NCBI GenBank assembly: GCA_937141935.1
Contig: CAKZQS010000046.1
Span: forward strand, 99,181-163,180
Direction: 5' to 3'
Source of the DNA: an uncultured Ectothiorhodospiraceae bacterium
GTDB taxonomy: Bacteria > Pseudomonadota > Gammaproteobacteria > Nevskiales > Oceanococcaceae
Length of the DNA: 64,000 nucleotides
The translations under genes were made by a program, and so were the position numbers. The notes beneath the pieces were generated by a model. It was not told the DNA's origin. It did not search any database and saw only the letters and a program-made list of their open reading frames with translations. Of the stretch, positions 31,846-43,945 are shown in pieces (positions within the stretch are counted from its first letter, which is position 1; each line of letters starts with the position of its first letter).

Positions 31846-33384
31846 TCAGTCGCAGCCCAGGCGGATATCCCCGCAGCCGGCGTCCAGCCCGTCCCGGGTC
31901 GGGAAGGCGCGTGCGCTGCGGTAATGCCGGGACAGGCGCGGCGCCCACTGGGCGTCGTCCAGCAGGCGGGCATCGGCGTCGGCGTAGCCGGCTTCGCCGG
32001 GGCCTTTGAGCCAGCGGTCGAACCAGGCCACGGTGTAGTGGGTGATGGCGGGGCGGCCCCAGCCGCCACGGCAGGCATTGCCCTCGACTTGGGCGCACCA
32101 GGAGGTGGCCGGCAGCTGCGGGCCGAGCGAGAAATCCAGGTGGGTCGAACCGGCGATAACAAGCTGGTAGACCGGCACCTCGGCCTGGCGCCATTCCGCG
32201 TAGGCGGCCTGAAAGGCATCGCGGTCGGGGTCGCTGGGGAATGGCAGCGGAGTGAAGCCGTATTCGGAGCTAAAGCCCAGGGCCGGCACGCGGGGCACCA
32301 CCGGCGGCGCGCCCGTGGGCGACACCAGCAGCTGGAACAGCGGCGAGGAGGACGCGGCCAGGTTGGTGGCCGTGGCACTGACGGGCGCCTGACTGGAGCC
32401 CAGCGCGTCCCAGGCCACGATGGCCTGCACGGGGTTGCTGGCACTGAGCTGCCCCGGCCAGGGCGCGGAGCCGGGCGCGTCGTAGCTTTGCACCCAGGTG
32501 GCCCCGCCGGCGCCGTAGGAATGCCCGGCCACGCCGATGCGTTGGGCGTCGAGCTGCGCGGCGAAGGGATTGAAGGCGGCGGTTTGCGTCGGGTAGGTGC
32601 CGGCGCAGGCCTGCTCGTGTGGGTAGGGCTGTGCCTCGCTCGACAGCAGAAAGTCGATGTCGTCCACCAGCCCTTCGAAGAACACGGCGCCGTTGATGTT
32701 GCCGCCCTGCCCGGCCCCGGGCGTGGCGAAATCGGAGCGCCCCTGCCCACGCGGGTCGCCGGTCAGCACCATGTAGCCGGCGCGCACCAAGGCCTGCGCG
32801 GCCCACCAGTACAGCGCCTCGCCGGCCTGCACCGAGCCGTTTTTGATCACCACCGCCGGCAGGCGCCCGGACACCCCGCGCGGCCGCCAGACGCGGCCGC
32901 TGATGCGCGCGCACTCGCGGTCGTAATAGACCACCGGCAACACCTCGGCCTCGGCCTCATAGAAATCGTCGCCGTCGGCACCATCCACGCCGGGGTAACG
33001 GAAGGGGTCGCCCACGCAGGGCCCCATGCCCGCCGCGCACAGCGGCGTGGCGGGCGTGTTGCCCAGGGCCGGCGGCAGACCCCAGCTCGGGTCGGCCAGG
33101 TTGCGGGCCGCCAGCGCGGCGAGGTTGGCGGCCTGCTGCTCGAGCGCGCGCTGCACGAAGGCCGGGGCCAGCTGCTCCAGCGTGGCCTCGCCGCTGCGGG
33201 CCCAGTTCTCGGCCTCGCACTGCGCCCACTCGGGCGAGGGGTAGCTGGCCAGGTCGCAGGTGGTGTCGACGGCAGCCACGGTGCGCGGCAGCGAGGCGCC
33301 GCCGTGGGATGCGGGGCCGGTGGCGTCGGTGCAGGCCAGCAAAACCGCGAGCGCGGGCCACAGCAGCAGGGTTCGGGTGTTCAT
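31846..33384 (-). CDS. Alpha/beta-hydrolase fold lipoprotein
   Basis: A 512-residue predicted lipoprotein: signal NTRTLLLWPALAVLLAC with Cys18 as lipidation site. The hydrolase part shows a strand-turn VVYYDRECARISGRVWRP, the early DPRGQGRSDF segment, and the nucleophile elbow GHSYGAGG with Ser near residue 289. A later acidic segment and a His in GSTHLDF could complete the triad. Many Cys residues suggest disulfides in the periplasm. It resembles secreted dienelactone-hydrolase-like or acetylxylan-esterase-like proteins, but the substrate is not clear. It is monocistronic and convergent with the DCC gene. Confidence 0.75.
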   Translation of the reverse strand: MNTRTLLLWPALAVLLACTDATGPASHGGASLPRTVAAVDTTCDLASYPSPEWAQCEAENWARSGEATLEQLAPAFVQRALEQQAANLAALAARNLADPSWGLPPALGNTPATPLCAAGMGPCVGDPFRYPGVDGADGDDFYEAEAEVLPVVYYDRECARISGRVWRPRGVSGRLPAVVIKNGSVQAGEALYWWAAQALVRAGYMVLTGDPRGQGRSDFATPGAGQGGNINGAVFFEGLVDDIDFLLSSEAQPYPHEQACAGTYPTQTAAFNPFAAQLDAQRIGVAGHSYGAGGATWVQSYDAPGSAPWPGQLSASNPVQAIVAWDALGSSQAPVSATATNLAASSSPLFQLLVSPTGAPPVVPRVPALGFSSEYGFTPLPFPSDPDRDAFQAAYAEWRQAEVPVYQLVIAGSTHLDFSLGPQLPATSWCAQVEGNACRGGWGRPAITHYTVAWFDRWLKGPGEAGYADADARLLDDAQWAPRLSRHYRSARAFPTRDGLDAGCGDIRLGCD

Positions 33385-33459
33385 CGCGCCTAGCCTAGCG
33401 CGCCGGCCGCCCGTGGGCCGCCGCGATCCAACGGCAAAGCTGCGCGCGCGGGCCGGGCA

Positions 33460-33489
33460 TAAAAAAGCCGGACCCGCAGGCCCGGCTTT
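33460..33489 (-). terminator. Rho-independent terminator after fadA
   Basis: Arms AAGCCGG (33465-33471) and CCGGCTT (33482-33488) form a GC-rich hairpin. On the minus strand it is followed by a T-run (the A-run at 33461-33466 of the plus strand). It lies about 45 bp beyond the fadA stop and ends the fadBA transcript. Confidence 0.85.
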
Positions 33490-33531
33490 CTGGTCATTGC
33501 GGCGCCGCTGACAGCGGCGCCAGCGTATCGA

Positions 33532-36890
<3,359 letters not shown>

Positions 36891-37068
36891 GGGGTGTCGT
36901 CCCTCGTCGTGTACGTGGGGTGCCCACGACGGCCGCGCAGGGCGGCGTGGCGGGCACGTGAAGTGCGCCGGGGATGGTACCACCGCGGCCCGGCCGGCTT
37001 TGACTTTGCCGCGCGGCGCCTCCTACACTCGCCCGCGGTGGCGTGAATCACAGCTTTGGGGACAGAAC

Positions 37069-38034
37069 ATGGCGAAGAAATCCACCCGCTCGGCCAAGCT
37101 CAAGAGCCGTCTCGACGATTTGCGCGGGGCGCTGTCGAGTGGCTTCGAACGTCTGGTCCAGCACGAACTCGAAGGCCTCAAGGCCCACTACGAGGAGCTG
37201 CGCAAGAGCCTGCAGGCCACGCGCAAGTCGGGCTCGCTGAAGAACGCCGCCCAGCTGCAACTCGATACGGTGCAGGACACGCTGGACCGCATCCTCGACA
37301 ACATGCGCGAGACGATGCGCATCCTCAATAACACGCGCGATGAGGTGGCCAAGGCCCTGGCCGACCAGGCCAAGGACTCCGAGGCCGACCTCAAGGCCGC
37401 CGTCAGCAGCGCCTCGTCCAAGGCCCGCGAAGCCGTAGCCAGCGCCCGCCAGGAAGCCAGCGCCGCGGCCAGCCGCGCCCGCGCCAGCGTGGGCAAGGCC
37501 AGCAGCAAGGCGGCAGCAGCGAAAAAACCCGCCGCCAAGAAGCCCGCCGCGAAAAAACCCGCGGCGAAGAAGCCGGCGGCCAAAAAGCCCGCTGCGAAGA
37601 AGCCCGCCGCGAAGAAACCAGCGGCCAAGAAGCCGGCGGCGAAGAAGCCCGCCGCCAAGACGGCCAGCCGCAGCGCCGCCAGCAGCAGCACCGCCACCAA
37701 GGCGCCGGCCGCGAAGTCAACGGCAGCGAAGTCGGCGGCCGCGAAGTCGTCTGCAGCCAAGGCGACTGCCGCGAAAAAGCCGGCCGCCCGGAAGCCCGCG
37801 GCGAAGAAGCCCGCCGCGAAAACACCCGCGGCGCGGAGCACGGCCGCCAAGAAGCCTGCTGCGCGCAGCACCGCCGCCAAGTCCACCGCCGCCAAACCCG
37901 CCGCCGCCAAACCGGCAACCCCGGCTGCGGCCAAGCCGGCCGCCGCTGCCGCCAAGCCGGCCGCCGGTGGCAGCACGACCTCGCGGGCCAAGCGCGCCAC
38001 CTCCGCGGCCAAGAAGGCCACGCCGAGCAGCTAA
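37069..38034 (+). CDS. AlgP-like histone H1-like protein with KPAAK repeats
   Basis: A 321-residue protein in two parts. Residues 1-140 form a long helical, probably coiled-coil region (LKSRLDDLRGALSSGFERLV and following). The remainder is a very basic tail of Ala, Lys and Pro, including about ten KPAAK-type pentads in a row (roughly 37525-37665) and then more irregular AKSTAAK units. This composition matches the AlgP/histone-H1-like proteins of Pseudomonas and relatives, which bind DNA and were linked to alginate control. The repeats are coded with mixed codons (AAA/AAG, GCC/GCG), so they are old rather than freshly expanded. Repeat number varies readily in this type. The gene is monocistronic, divergent from fadB, and ends in a strong terminator. 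Confidence 0.88.
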   Translation: MAKKSTRSAKLKSRLDDLRGALSSGFERLVQHELEGLKAHYEELRKSLQATRKSGSLKNAAQLQLDTVQDTLDRILDNMRETMRILNNTRDEVAKALADQAKDSEADLKAAVSSASSKAREAVASARQEASAAASRARASVGKASSKAAAAKKPAAKKPAAKKPAAKKPAAKKPAAKKPAAKKPAAKKPAAKKPAAKTASRSAASSSTATKAPAAKSTAAKSAAAKSSAAKATAAKKPAARKPAAKKPAAKTPAARSTAAKKPAARSTAAKSTAAKPAAAKPATPAAAKPAAAAAKPAAGGSTTSRAKRATSAAKKATPSS

Positions 38035-38053
38035 GAACCCAAGCCCAAGCACG

Positions 38054-38080
38054 AACGCCTCCCTCGCGGAGGCGTTTTTC
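38054..38080 (+). terminator. Rho-independent terminator after the KPAA-repeat gene
   Basis: A perfect hairpin with arms ACGCCTCC and GGAGGCGT around CTCGC is followed by TTTTTC. It begins about 20 bp after the stop codon and ends 15 bp before the next start. Confidence 0.92.
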
Positions 38081-38094
38081 TTGGGCGCGCATCC

Positions 38095-39033
38095 ATGAGC
38101 ACCCTCAACGACACCGCCGAGCTGCTGCGCGTGCTCGGCGAACCCACCCGGCTGCGCCTGGCCTTGCTGCTGGGCGAGCTGCGCCTGTCGGTCGCCGAGC
38201 TGACCGAGCTGACCGGGCTGGCGCAAAGCCGAATCTCCTCGCACCTGGCGCGCATGCGCCGGCTGGGGCTGATTGCCGAGGAGCGCCACGGCAGCACCAG
38301 CCTGCAGGGCCTGGCCGAGTCGCTGCCGCGGCCCGCCGCCCAGGTGCTGGCCACGCTGCGCGAGGGCGCCGCCGCCGACGAGTTGGCCCACGACCTGGAG
38401 CTGGCCCGCGCGCTGGTGGCCCGGCGCGAACAGCGGGAGGGCTGGGCGGCGCGCGTGGCCGGCGAGATGGAGAAGCACTATTCGCCGGGCCGCGGCTGGG
38501 AGGTGCTGGCCCACGCCCTGCGGCCCTGGGCGCGGCTGGGGGACACGCTGGACATCGCCGCCGGCGACGGCGTGGTCGCCGGCTTTCTCGCCCCGCAGGC
38601 ACGCAGCCTGACCTGCGTGGACCTGGACGCCACGGTGGCGGCCGCCGGCCAACAGCGGCTGCGCGGCCGCGGGCTGGACAACGCCCGCTACCTGCGCGCC
38701 GACATGCACGCCCTGCCCTTCGCGCCGCGGGCCTTCGATACCGTGTTGCTGCTGAACGCGCTGCCCTATTCGGACGACGCGCCGCGGGCGCTGGCCGAGG
38801 CGGCGCGCGTTCTGCGCCCGGGTGGCACGCTGCTGCTGGGCACGCTGGATGCGCACAGCCACGCCGCCAGCGTGGCGGCTTACGACCATCGCAATCAGGG
38901 CTTCGGGCTGGACACGCTGCGCGCGCTGGTGGCCAGAACCGGGCTGGCGCTCGCCGGCGAGCCGGCCCTGGTCACCGAGCTGCGGCCGCCCTATCACCGC
39001 GTGCACGTGCTGCTGGCGCGGCATGCGGATTAA
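38095..39033 (+). CDS. ArsR-family regulator fused to a SAM-dependent methyltransferase
   Basis: A 312-residue two-domain protein. Residues 1-75 are an ArsR winged helix (LLRVLGEPTRLRLALLL, then SRISSHLARMRRLGLI as recognition helix). The C-terminal 170 residues form a class I methyltransferase: motif I DIAAGDGVVAG, the acidic end of strand 2 CVDLDATV, the post-I segment LRADMHALPF and VLRPGGTLLL. The fused family is common in proteobacteria, often near methionine-cycle genes, and may sense or use SAM/SAH, but no methionine gene is visible here. The start ATG at 38095 lies directly behind a terminator, so its promoter must overlap or read through that structure. Confidence 0.87.
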   Translation: MSTLNDTAELLRVLGEPTRLRLALLLGELRLSVAELTELTGLAQSRISSHLARMRRLGLIAEERHGSTSLQGLAESLPRPAAQVLATLREGAAADELAHDLELARALVARREQREGWAARVAGEMEKHYSPGRGWEVLAHALRPWARLGDTLDIAAGDGVVAGFLAPQARSLTCVDLDATVAAAGQQRLRGRGLDNARYLRADMHALPFAPRAFDTVLLLNALPYSDDAPRALAEAARVLRPGGTLLLGTLDAHSHAASVAAYDHRNQGFGLDTLRALVARTGLALAGEPALVTELRPPYHRVHVLLARHAD

Positions 39034-39039
39034 GTGACG

Positions 39040-39071
39040 CGCTGAATAAGTCCGTCCTGGACTTCTCAGCG
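39040..39071. repeat. Imperfect inverted repeat (REP-like hairpin)
   Basis: Just after the ArsR-methyltransferase stop, arms CGCTGA-AT-AAGTCC and GGACTT-C-TCAGCG face each other around a 5-bp loop GTCCT. It has no T-run, so it is not a standard terminator. The shape suggests a REP-type element or transcript-protecting hairpin. A second inverted repeat, GCGGGCC/GGCCCGC, lies at 39138-39157 in the same 224-bp gap. Confidence 0.55.
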
Positions 39072-39257
39072 AACGCGCACTGCGGCGCACCCCGCACCGC
39101 GCTTCGCCGGATCCACGGCGCAAGCCGTCGATCCGCGGCGGGCCCTCCCTGGCCCGCGGGACGCGCGTAGTACTTCCGCGCATCCTTCAGTCGGCGCAAT
39201 CAGCTCTGCGCCCGACGCGTCATCGGCGCACAGGCCCGCATTCGCTACCATAGTCCG

Positions 39258-39692
39258 ATGCCCAGTCTCAGCACCGCCGACAGCGCCGGCCAGGCCCTGC
39301 TCGATCTGGCCGATGGCCTGTCGGGGGCGGTGCTCGGCCTGCTGTTTTACGGCGCCTGGGCGGTGTGGGCCAATGCCGAGCACGGCAGCGCGCTGGCGCT
39401 GCGTGCCGGGGCGCTGCAGGGGAGCCTGAGCTTCGCGGTGACGCTCGGTGGCACCAGCCTGATGAAAACGCTGTTCCGCGGCTCGGGCGCCGCCGCGTGG
39501 CGCGCGCTGCGCGCGATGCTGGGAACCCTGGCGCTGATCTATGGCCTGATCATTGCCGTGCACCTGTGGCATGGCACGCCGGAAATCGCCCTGACCCTGG
39601 CGCCAGGGCTGCCCATCACCATCGCCTTTTGCGCCAGCTACTGCCTGGGCTTGGCGCGCTACCGCCAGCCACCGGCACCGCAAAGCGCCTGA
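39258..39692 (+). CDS. Small membrane protein, function unknown
   Basis: A 144-residue protein with three or four hydrophobic helices: AVLGLLFYGAWAVWA, a weaker SFAVTLGGTSLM, LGTLALIYGLIIAVHLW and ITIAFCASYCLGLA. Its middle loop is basic (KTLFRGSGAAAWRALRA). I do not recognise the family. It is followed after 22 bp by the DinB-like gene and could be co-transcribed with it. The ATG at 39258 follows a CTACCATAGT stretch that may be a -10 region. Confidence 0.7.
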   Translation: MPSLSTADSAGQALLDLADGLSGAVLGLLFYGAWAVWANAEHGSALALRAGALQGSLSFAVTLGGTSLMKTLFRGSGAAAWRALRAMLGTLALIYGLIIAVHLWHGTPEIALTLAPGLPITIAFCASYCLGLARYRQPPAPQSA

Positions 39693-39714
39693 GCCCCACC
39701 CAACCCTGTCCCGC

Positions 39715-40221
39715 ATGCCCCCTCATCTGCTCACCGACACGCTGCACACGCTGCAGGGATTCTTGCCCTTGTGCACCGGCCCGCAGCCCAGCTGCACGGA
39801 TTACCAGCGCGTCGTGGGCCCGCACCTGCGCCACGTGCTCGACCACTGCGATGCGCTGCTTGAAGGGCTGCGGGCGACGCCGGCACTGGTCGATTACGAC
39901 CGCCGCGCCCGTGACACCCGCACCGAACAGGACCGGCACCACGCCGAACACCGGCTGCGCCGCGTGCTGCTGGAACTGCAGCAGCTCGAAGGCCGCGACG
40001 GCAGCCAGCCACTGAGCGTGCGCTGCGCCACGCACCCGGCGCGTGAGGCCACGCCGCTGTCCAGCTCGCTGGCGCGCGAACTGCAGTTTTTGCAGAGCCA
40101 CGCCATCCACCACCAGGCCGTGATCGCCGCGGCGGCGCAGGCCGCCGGCTGGGCGCTGCCCGCGGACTTCGGCATGGCTCCGGCCACGCTGGCGCAGGAG
40201 CGCAGCCTTGCCGCGGACTGA
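39715..40221 (+). CDS. DinB-like helical-bundle protein
   Basis: A 168-residue all-helical protein. His residues are spaced as in DinB/YfiT metal-binding bundles: GPHLRHVLDHCD in an early helix and FLQSHAIHHQAVI in a late one. In relatives three such His bind a divalent metal, and some act as thiol transferases. No other catalytic feature is visible. It lies between a small membrane protein and an ATP-grasp gene whose start overlaps its end by 14 bp, so the three are probably expressed together. The assignment rests on the His pattern and helical content, so it is moderate. Confidence 0.65.
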   Translation: MPPHLLTDTLHTLQGFLPLCTGPQPSCTDYQRVVGPHLRHVLDHCDALLEGLRATPALVDYDRRARDTRTEQDRHHAEHRLRRVLLELQQLEGRDGSQPLSVRCATHPAREATPLSSSLARELQFLQSHAIHHQAVIAAAAQAAGWALPADFGMAPATLAQERSLAAD

Positions 40222-41377
40222 GGCCGGCGCCCGCCTGGATTTACCCACCCGTCTGCGCATCCGCCTGGCGCGGGCGCGGCGCTGGGAGTTTTGGCCGGGC
40301 TGGCTGTTTTACTTGCCGGTCATCGGCTGGATCGTGCTGCTGGGCCTGCGCCATCGGCACTTCACCGCCTTCACCGCGGCGAACCCCGGCTTTGACAACG
40401 GCAGCGTCGTCGGCGAGCGCAAGTCGGTGGCGCTGCTGGCCCTGCAAGCGCGCCACCCGCAGCACCTGCCCCTGACCCGCAAGCTGCCCGCCGCGACGCC
40501 GGCGGCCCTGGCCGCCGTCGACGCGCTCGCGGCGCAGCAGGGCTGGCCGCTGGTGCTCAAGCCCGACATCGGCCAGCGCGGCCGCGGCGTGGCCATCGTG
40601 CACGGCCGCGAGGAGGCCGCCGCCTACCTGCGCCAGGCGCGCTTCACGGTGCTGGCGCAGGCCTATGCGGCAGGCGCCGAGTACGGCGTGTTCGTGATGC
40701 GTAAGCCGGGCCGGGCGGAGTTGGAGATCAGCTCGATCGTGCACAAGGTCTTGCCGACGCTGGTCGGCGATGGCGTGCGCACGCTGGGCGCGCTGATCCT
40801 GGCGGACGCCCGCGCGCGGCTGATCGCGCCGCAGCTCTATGCCCGCCACGCCCAGTCGCTGGACACGGTGCCGGAGGCCGGCGAGCGCGTGCAGCTGGTG
40901 GAGTTGGGCGCGCACTGCCGGGGCGCCGAGTTTCGCAGCGCCATGGAGCTGGACAGCCCGGCGCTGCTGGCGACGATGCAGCAGATCGCCGATGCCGTAC
41001 CGGGCTTTGCCTTTGGCCGCATCGACCTGCGTTGCCCCGATGCCGAGGCCCTGCGCGCCGGGCGCGAGCTGGCCGTGCTGGAAATCAACGGCGTGACCAG
41101 CGAGCCGGCCCATTACTACCAGCCGGGCACGCCGCTGCGGCGGGCCTGGGCGGGTTTTTGCGCGCATTGGTCGCGCGCCTTCGCGCTGGGCCGCGAGCAG
41201 CTGCGCGAGCCCGGGGTGCGGGCCATCGCGCCGCTGCGCCTGCTGGCGCTGTTCCGCGAGGACCTGCGCCGCTTCGATGCCTGCGAGGCCGCCGCCGGCG
41301 CCGCCCGCGCCGCAAGGGCGCGCGGCACCGCGGCCGTGCCTGGCGCGGAGGCGCACAACCGCCCGCGGGCCGCCTGA
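40208..41377 (+). CDS. ATP-grasp domain protein (D-Ala-D-Ala ligase/RimK-like)
   Basis: A 389-residue protein. A Trp-rich hydrophobic segment (WEFWPGWLFYLPVIGWIVLLGL, split across about 30-50) may insert in the membrane. Then comes an ATP-grasp fold: WPLVLKPDIGQRGRGVAIV (the glycine-rich ATP-binding loop), AGAEYGVFVMRKPG, a RIDLRC strand with the metal-site Asp, and LAVLEINGVTSEP (Glu and Asn). These enzymes join a carboxylate to an amine or thiol through an acyl-phosphate. The substrate is not evident, and I see no sugar or peptide pathway next to it. The TTG at 40208 is the only start preserving the full N-terminus. Its TGA overlaps the ATG of the TauE-type gene. The C-terminus is Ala/Arg-rich and looks disordered. 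Confidence 0.8.
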   Translation: MPRTEAGARLDLPTRLRIRLARARRWEFWPGWLFYLPVIGWIVLLGLRHRHFTAFTAANPGFDNGSVVGERKSVALLALQARHPQHLPLTRKLPAATPAALAAVDALAAQQGWPLVLKPDIGQRGRGVAIVHGREEAAAYLRQARFTVLAQAYAAGAEYGVFVMRKPGRAELEISSIVHKVLPTLVGDGVRTLGALILADARARLIAPQLYARHAQSLDTVPEAGERVQLVELGAHCRGAEFRSAMELDSPALLATMQQIADAVPGFAFGRIDLRCPDAEALRAGRELAVLEINGVTSEPAHYYQPGTPLRRAWAGFCAHWSRAFALGREQLREPGVRAIAPLRLLALFREDLRRFDACEAAAGAARAARARGTAAVPGAEAHNRPRAA

Positions 41378-42108
41378 TGCTGACGGCCCTGCTCGCGCTG
41401 GTGGTGCTGGCCGCCTACACCACGCAGGCGATGATCGGCTTTGGCGCCAACATCATCGCGCTGACCATCGGCGCCCACCTGTGGCCGCTGGAAACGCTGC
41501 TGCCGCTGATCGTGGCCTTGAACCTGCCCCTGTCCGGCACGCTGGTCTGGCGGCACCGGCAGCAGATCGCCTGGGCACCGCTGCGGCGGGCCATTGCGCC
41601 GCTGCTGGCGCTGGGCTTCGCGGCCGGCATGGCCGGGGCGCAATGGCTGCAGTCGCAGGCGTTGGCGCTGGGCTTTGGCCTGCTGGTCTGCGCGATTGCG
41701 GCCTGGGAGCTGGCCCGCGGCCAGGCTCCAGCGCGGGCCGCGCCGCGCTGGCAGGCCGGCGGCTTTCTGCTGCTGGGCGGGCTGGCCCAGGGCCTGTACG
41801 CCAGCGGCGGGCCCTTTGTCGCCTATGCCGTTGATCGCATGCAGCTCGGCCGCGCGGGGTTTCGCGCCACGCTGCTGCTGATCTGGCTGGTCACCAACAG
41901 CATCCTGCTGGGCAGTTTCGCCGCGGCCGGGCGGCTCGACGGCCCCTTCGCGCTGCGCCTGCTGGCCTTCCTGCCCCTGATCGCCGCCGGGCTGTGGCTG
42001 GGCGAGCGGCTGCACCACAGCGTCAGCGAGGCCGCCTTCCGCCGCGGCCTGTACCTGCTGTTGCTGGGGGCCGGCGGCGCGCTGGTCCTGCGCCAGCTCG
42101 CGGGCTAA
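41377..42108 (+). CDS. TauE/SafE-family (TSUP) membrane transporter
   Basis: A 243-residue protein with about seven or eight membrane helices. The family's two-half layout is visible, with QAMIGFGANIIALTIG in the first half and GGLAQGLYASGGPFVAYA in the second; the glycine-rich segments with Gln are characteristic of sulfite/sulfoacetate exporters. The start ATG 41377 shares its A with the upstream stop (TGATG). No sulfur-metabolism gene is visible next to it, so the substrate, an organic or inorganic anion, is open. It is the last gene before a 92-bp gap. Confidence 0.85.
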   Translation: MLTALLALVVLAAYTTQAMIGFGANIIALTIGAHLWPLETLLPLIVALNLPLSGTLVWRHRQQIAWAPLRRAIAPLLALGFAAGMAGAQWLQSQALALGFGLLVCAIAAWELARGQAPARAAPRWQAGGFLLLGGLAQGLYASGGPFVAYAVDRMQLGRAGFRATLLLIWLVTNSILLGSFAAAGRLDGPFALRLLAFLPLIAAGLWLGERLHHSVSEAAFRRGLYLLLLGAGGALVLRQLAG

Positions 42109-42200
42109 GCCGGCGTGTCCCAAGGATTTACGCTGGAGTCATCGGCCGCGGCTTGGCACAATCGCTGCGTTAATCTGGTTGAACCTTGCCGAGGTCGCGC

Positions 42201-43856
42201 ATGCGCCGACTGATTCCCCTGCTGCTTGCCGGCCTGCTGGCCGCGCCGGCGCAGGCCACGACCCGCCCGCTGCTCGACACCGTCGAGGGCCTGCTGCCGA
42301 TTGCGCTGCCCGCGCTGGGCAGCCAGTTGCAGGCCCTGCTGGGCCAGCCGGTGGCCAAGGGCGGCGCGCTGCGCTATGCCCTGAACGTCCCGCACGCGGC
42401 GCTGGCGCATGGCGACGGGCAGTGGGCCGAACGCGACGGCCGCGCCGTCTGGCAATACCAGCTGCATTCCCCGCAGGCGCTGTCGCTGAGCGCCAGCTTC
42501 GCCGCCGTCGACGTGCCCGCGGGCACGGTGCTGCGCCTGGCCGATGGCCGGGGCGTGGTCTGGGGCGAGGCGCGCAACTTCGGCGCCCGCGAGCGCTTCC
42601 AGACGGCCATCGTGCCCGGCGACACCCTGCTGCTCGAAGTCGAGCTGCCCAGCAGCGAGCGCGCCGCGGACTGGCGCATCGAGGGCGTCCAGCACGGCTA
42701 TCGCAGCTTCGATTTCCGCGCCAAGTCGGGTAGCTGCAACATCGACACCGTGTGCCCGGCGGGCGATGCCTGGACGGCGCAGATCCGCTCCGCCGCCCGC
42801 ATCACCGTGGCCGGCACCGCGCTGTGTTCGGCGGTGCTGATGAACAACACCGCCAACGACGGCAGCCCGCTGCTGCTGACCGCCGAGCATTGCGGCGTGC
42901 GCGAGGACAACGCCGACAGCGTCGTCGCCTACTGGAACTACGAGACCAGCCGCTGCGGCGGCAGCCCCGACGGCAGCCTGCGGCAGAGCCAGAGCGGCGC
43001 CACGCTGCTGGCCCGCAACCCCGACCCGGACTTCGCGCTGCTGCGCCTGGATCAGGCCCCGCCCGCCAGCTACAACGTGCACTACGCCGGCTGGGATGCC
43101 AGTGGCGACAGCTTCCCAAGCGGCGCCAGCGTGCACCACCCGCGCGGCGACGAAAAGCGCATCAGCCTGTTCGAAAACCGCCCGCGCAAGGTGCGCGCCC
43201 TCGTCGACGGCGAGCCGGTGCAAAGCTGGGAGGTCGTGTGGAACCAGGGCGTGACCGAACCCGGCTCCAGCGGCTCCGCGCTGTTTGACAATGCCGGCCG
43301 TGTCGTCGGCCAGCTCTCCGGCGGCAACAGCTCCTGCGACAACCCGCAAGGCAGCGACGTCTATGGCCGGCTGGATTTCGGCTGGGAGGCCGGCCGCAGC
43401 GCCAGCGAGCGCCTGGCCCCCTGGCTGGACCCGCGCGGCAGCGGCACGCGCCGCGTTGACGGCCGCAACGGCGCCGGCAACAACGCCCGCACGCAGGCCC
43501 GCGGTGAAAGCTTCCTGCTGCCGCCGCTGAGCCGCGAGCCGGTGCCCCTGGCCGTGCTGGACAACGACTTTGGCGCGCCGCCGCTGCGCCTGGTCGGCGC
43601 CAGCGCCGAACAGGGCGAGGCGCTGATCGTCGACAACCGGCTGCTGTACACGCCGGCGCCCGGCTTTGCCGGCGACAGCGTGCAGTACCAGATCATCGAC
43701 CGGCATGGCGAGGCCAGTACGGCCACCGCGCAGGTCGCCCCCGGCACGCAGGCCCGCGCGCTGCAGGCCAGCGAGCTGGCGCCGCGCGGGGGCGCGGCCA
43801 CGCCGGGGCTGCTGCTGCTGATCCTGCTGGCCGGCTTGCGCCGCCGCCAGCGCTAG
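42201..43856 (+). CDS. Secreted trypsin-like serine protease with GlyGly-CTERM-type anchor
   Basis: A 551-residue exported protein. ATG 42201 gives a clean signal peptide (MRRLIPLLLAGLLAAPAQA); an in-frame ATG at 42186 would add five residues. The protease core recalls lysyl endopeptidase-type S1 enzymes: LLTAEHC (His), the acidic PDFALLRLD (Asp) and EPGSSGSALFD (Ser). Several Cys should form disulfides. After the core is an Ig- or cadherin-like segment (LLYTPAPGFAGDSVQYQIID). The last 23 residues are a sorting tail: RGGAATPG, a hydrophobic LLLLILLAGL stretch and RRRQR. This is the GlyGly-CTERM pattern recognised by rhombosortase and linked to type II secretion. No rhombosortase lies in the window. 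It probably degrades extracellular protein. Confidence 0.85.
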   Translation: MRRLIPLLLAGLLAAPAQATTRPLLDTVEGLLPIALPALGSQLQALLGQPVAKGGALRYALNVPHAALAHGDGQWAERDGRAVWQYQLHSPQALSLSASFAAVDVPAGTVLRLADGRGVVWGEARNFGARERFQTAIVPGDTLLLEVELPSSERAADWRIEGVQHGYRSFDFRAKSGSCNIDTVCPAGDAWTAQIRSAARITVAGTALCSAVLMNNTANDGSPLLLTAEHCGVREDNADSVVAYWNYETSRCGGSPDGSLRQSQSGATLLARNPDPDFALLRLDQAPPASYNVHYAGWDASGDSFPSGASVHHPRGDEKRISLFENRPRKVRALVDGEPVQSWEVVWNQGVTEPGSSGSALFDNAGRVVGQLSGGNSSCDNPQGSDVYGRLDFGWEAGRSASERLAPWLDPRGSGTRRVDGRNGAGNNARTQARGESFLLPPLSREPVPLAVLDNDFGAPPLRLVGASAEQGEALIVDNRLLYTPAPGFAGDSVQYQIIDRHGEASTATAQVAPGTQARALQASELAPRGGAATPGLLLLILLAGLRRRQR

Positions 43857-43945
43857 CGGAGGCCGGGGCCGCGGGGGCGGCCCGGCAGCACATCCCGATC
43901 GGGCCGCGTGGCGGCCCGCCGAGAACCACGGGCGGGGAGAGCCCT

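Noticed and set aside
37525..37670. Regular ~15-bp repeats resembling a CRISPR or minisatellite
   Set aside because: Units are in frame KPAAK codons of a protein with mixed synonymous codons, without spacers.
40208..41377. ATP-grasp gene as part of the polyglutamate system (RimK-type glutamate ligase)
   Set aside because: It lies 22 kb away in another gene cluster and shows no specific glutamate-ligase features; the link is not supported.
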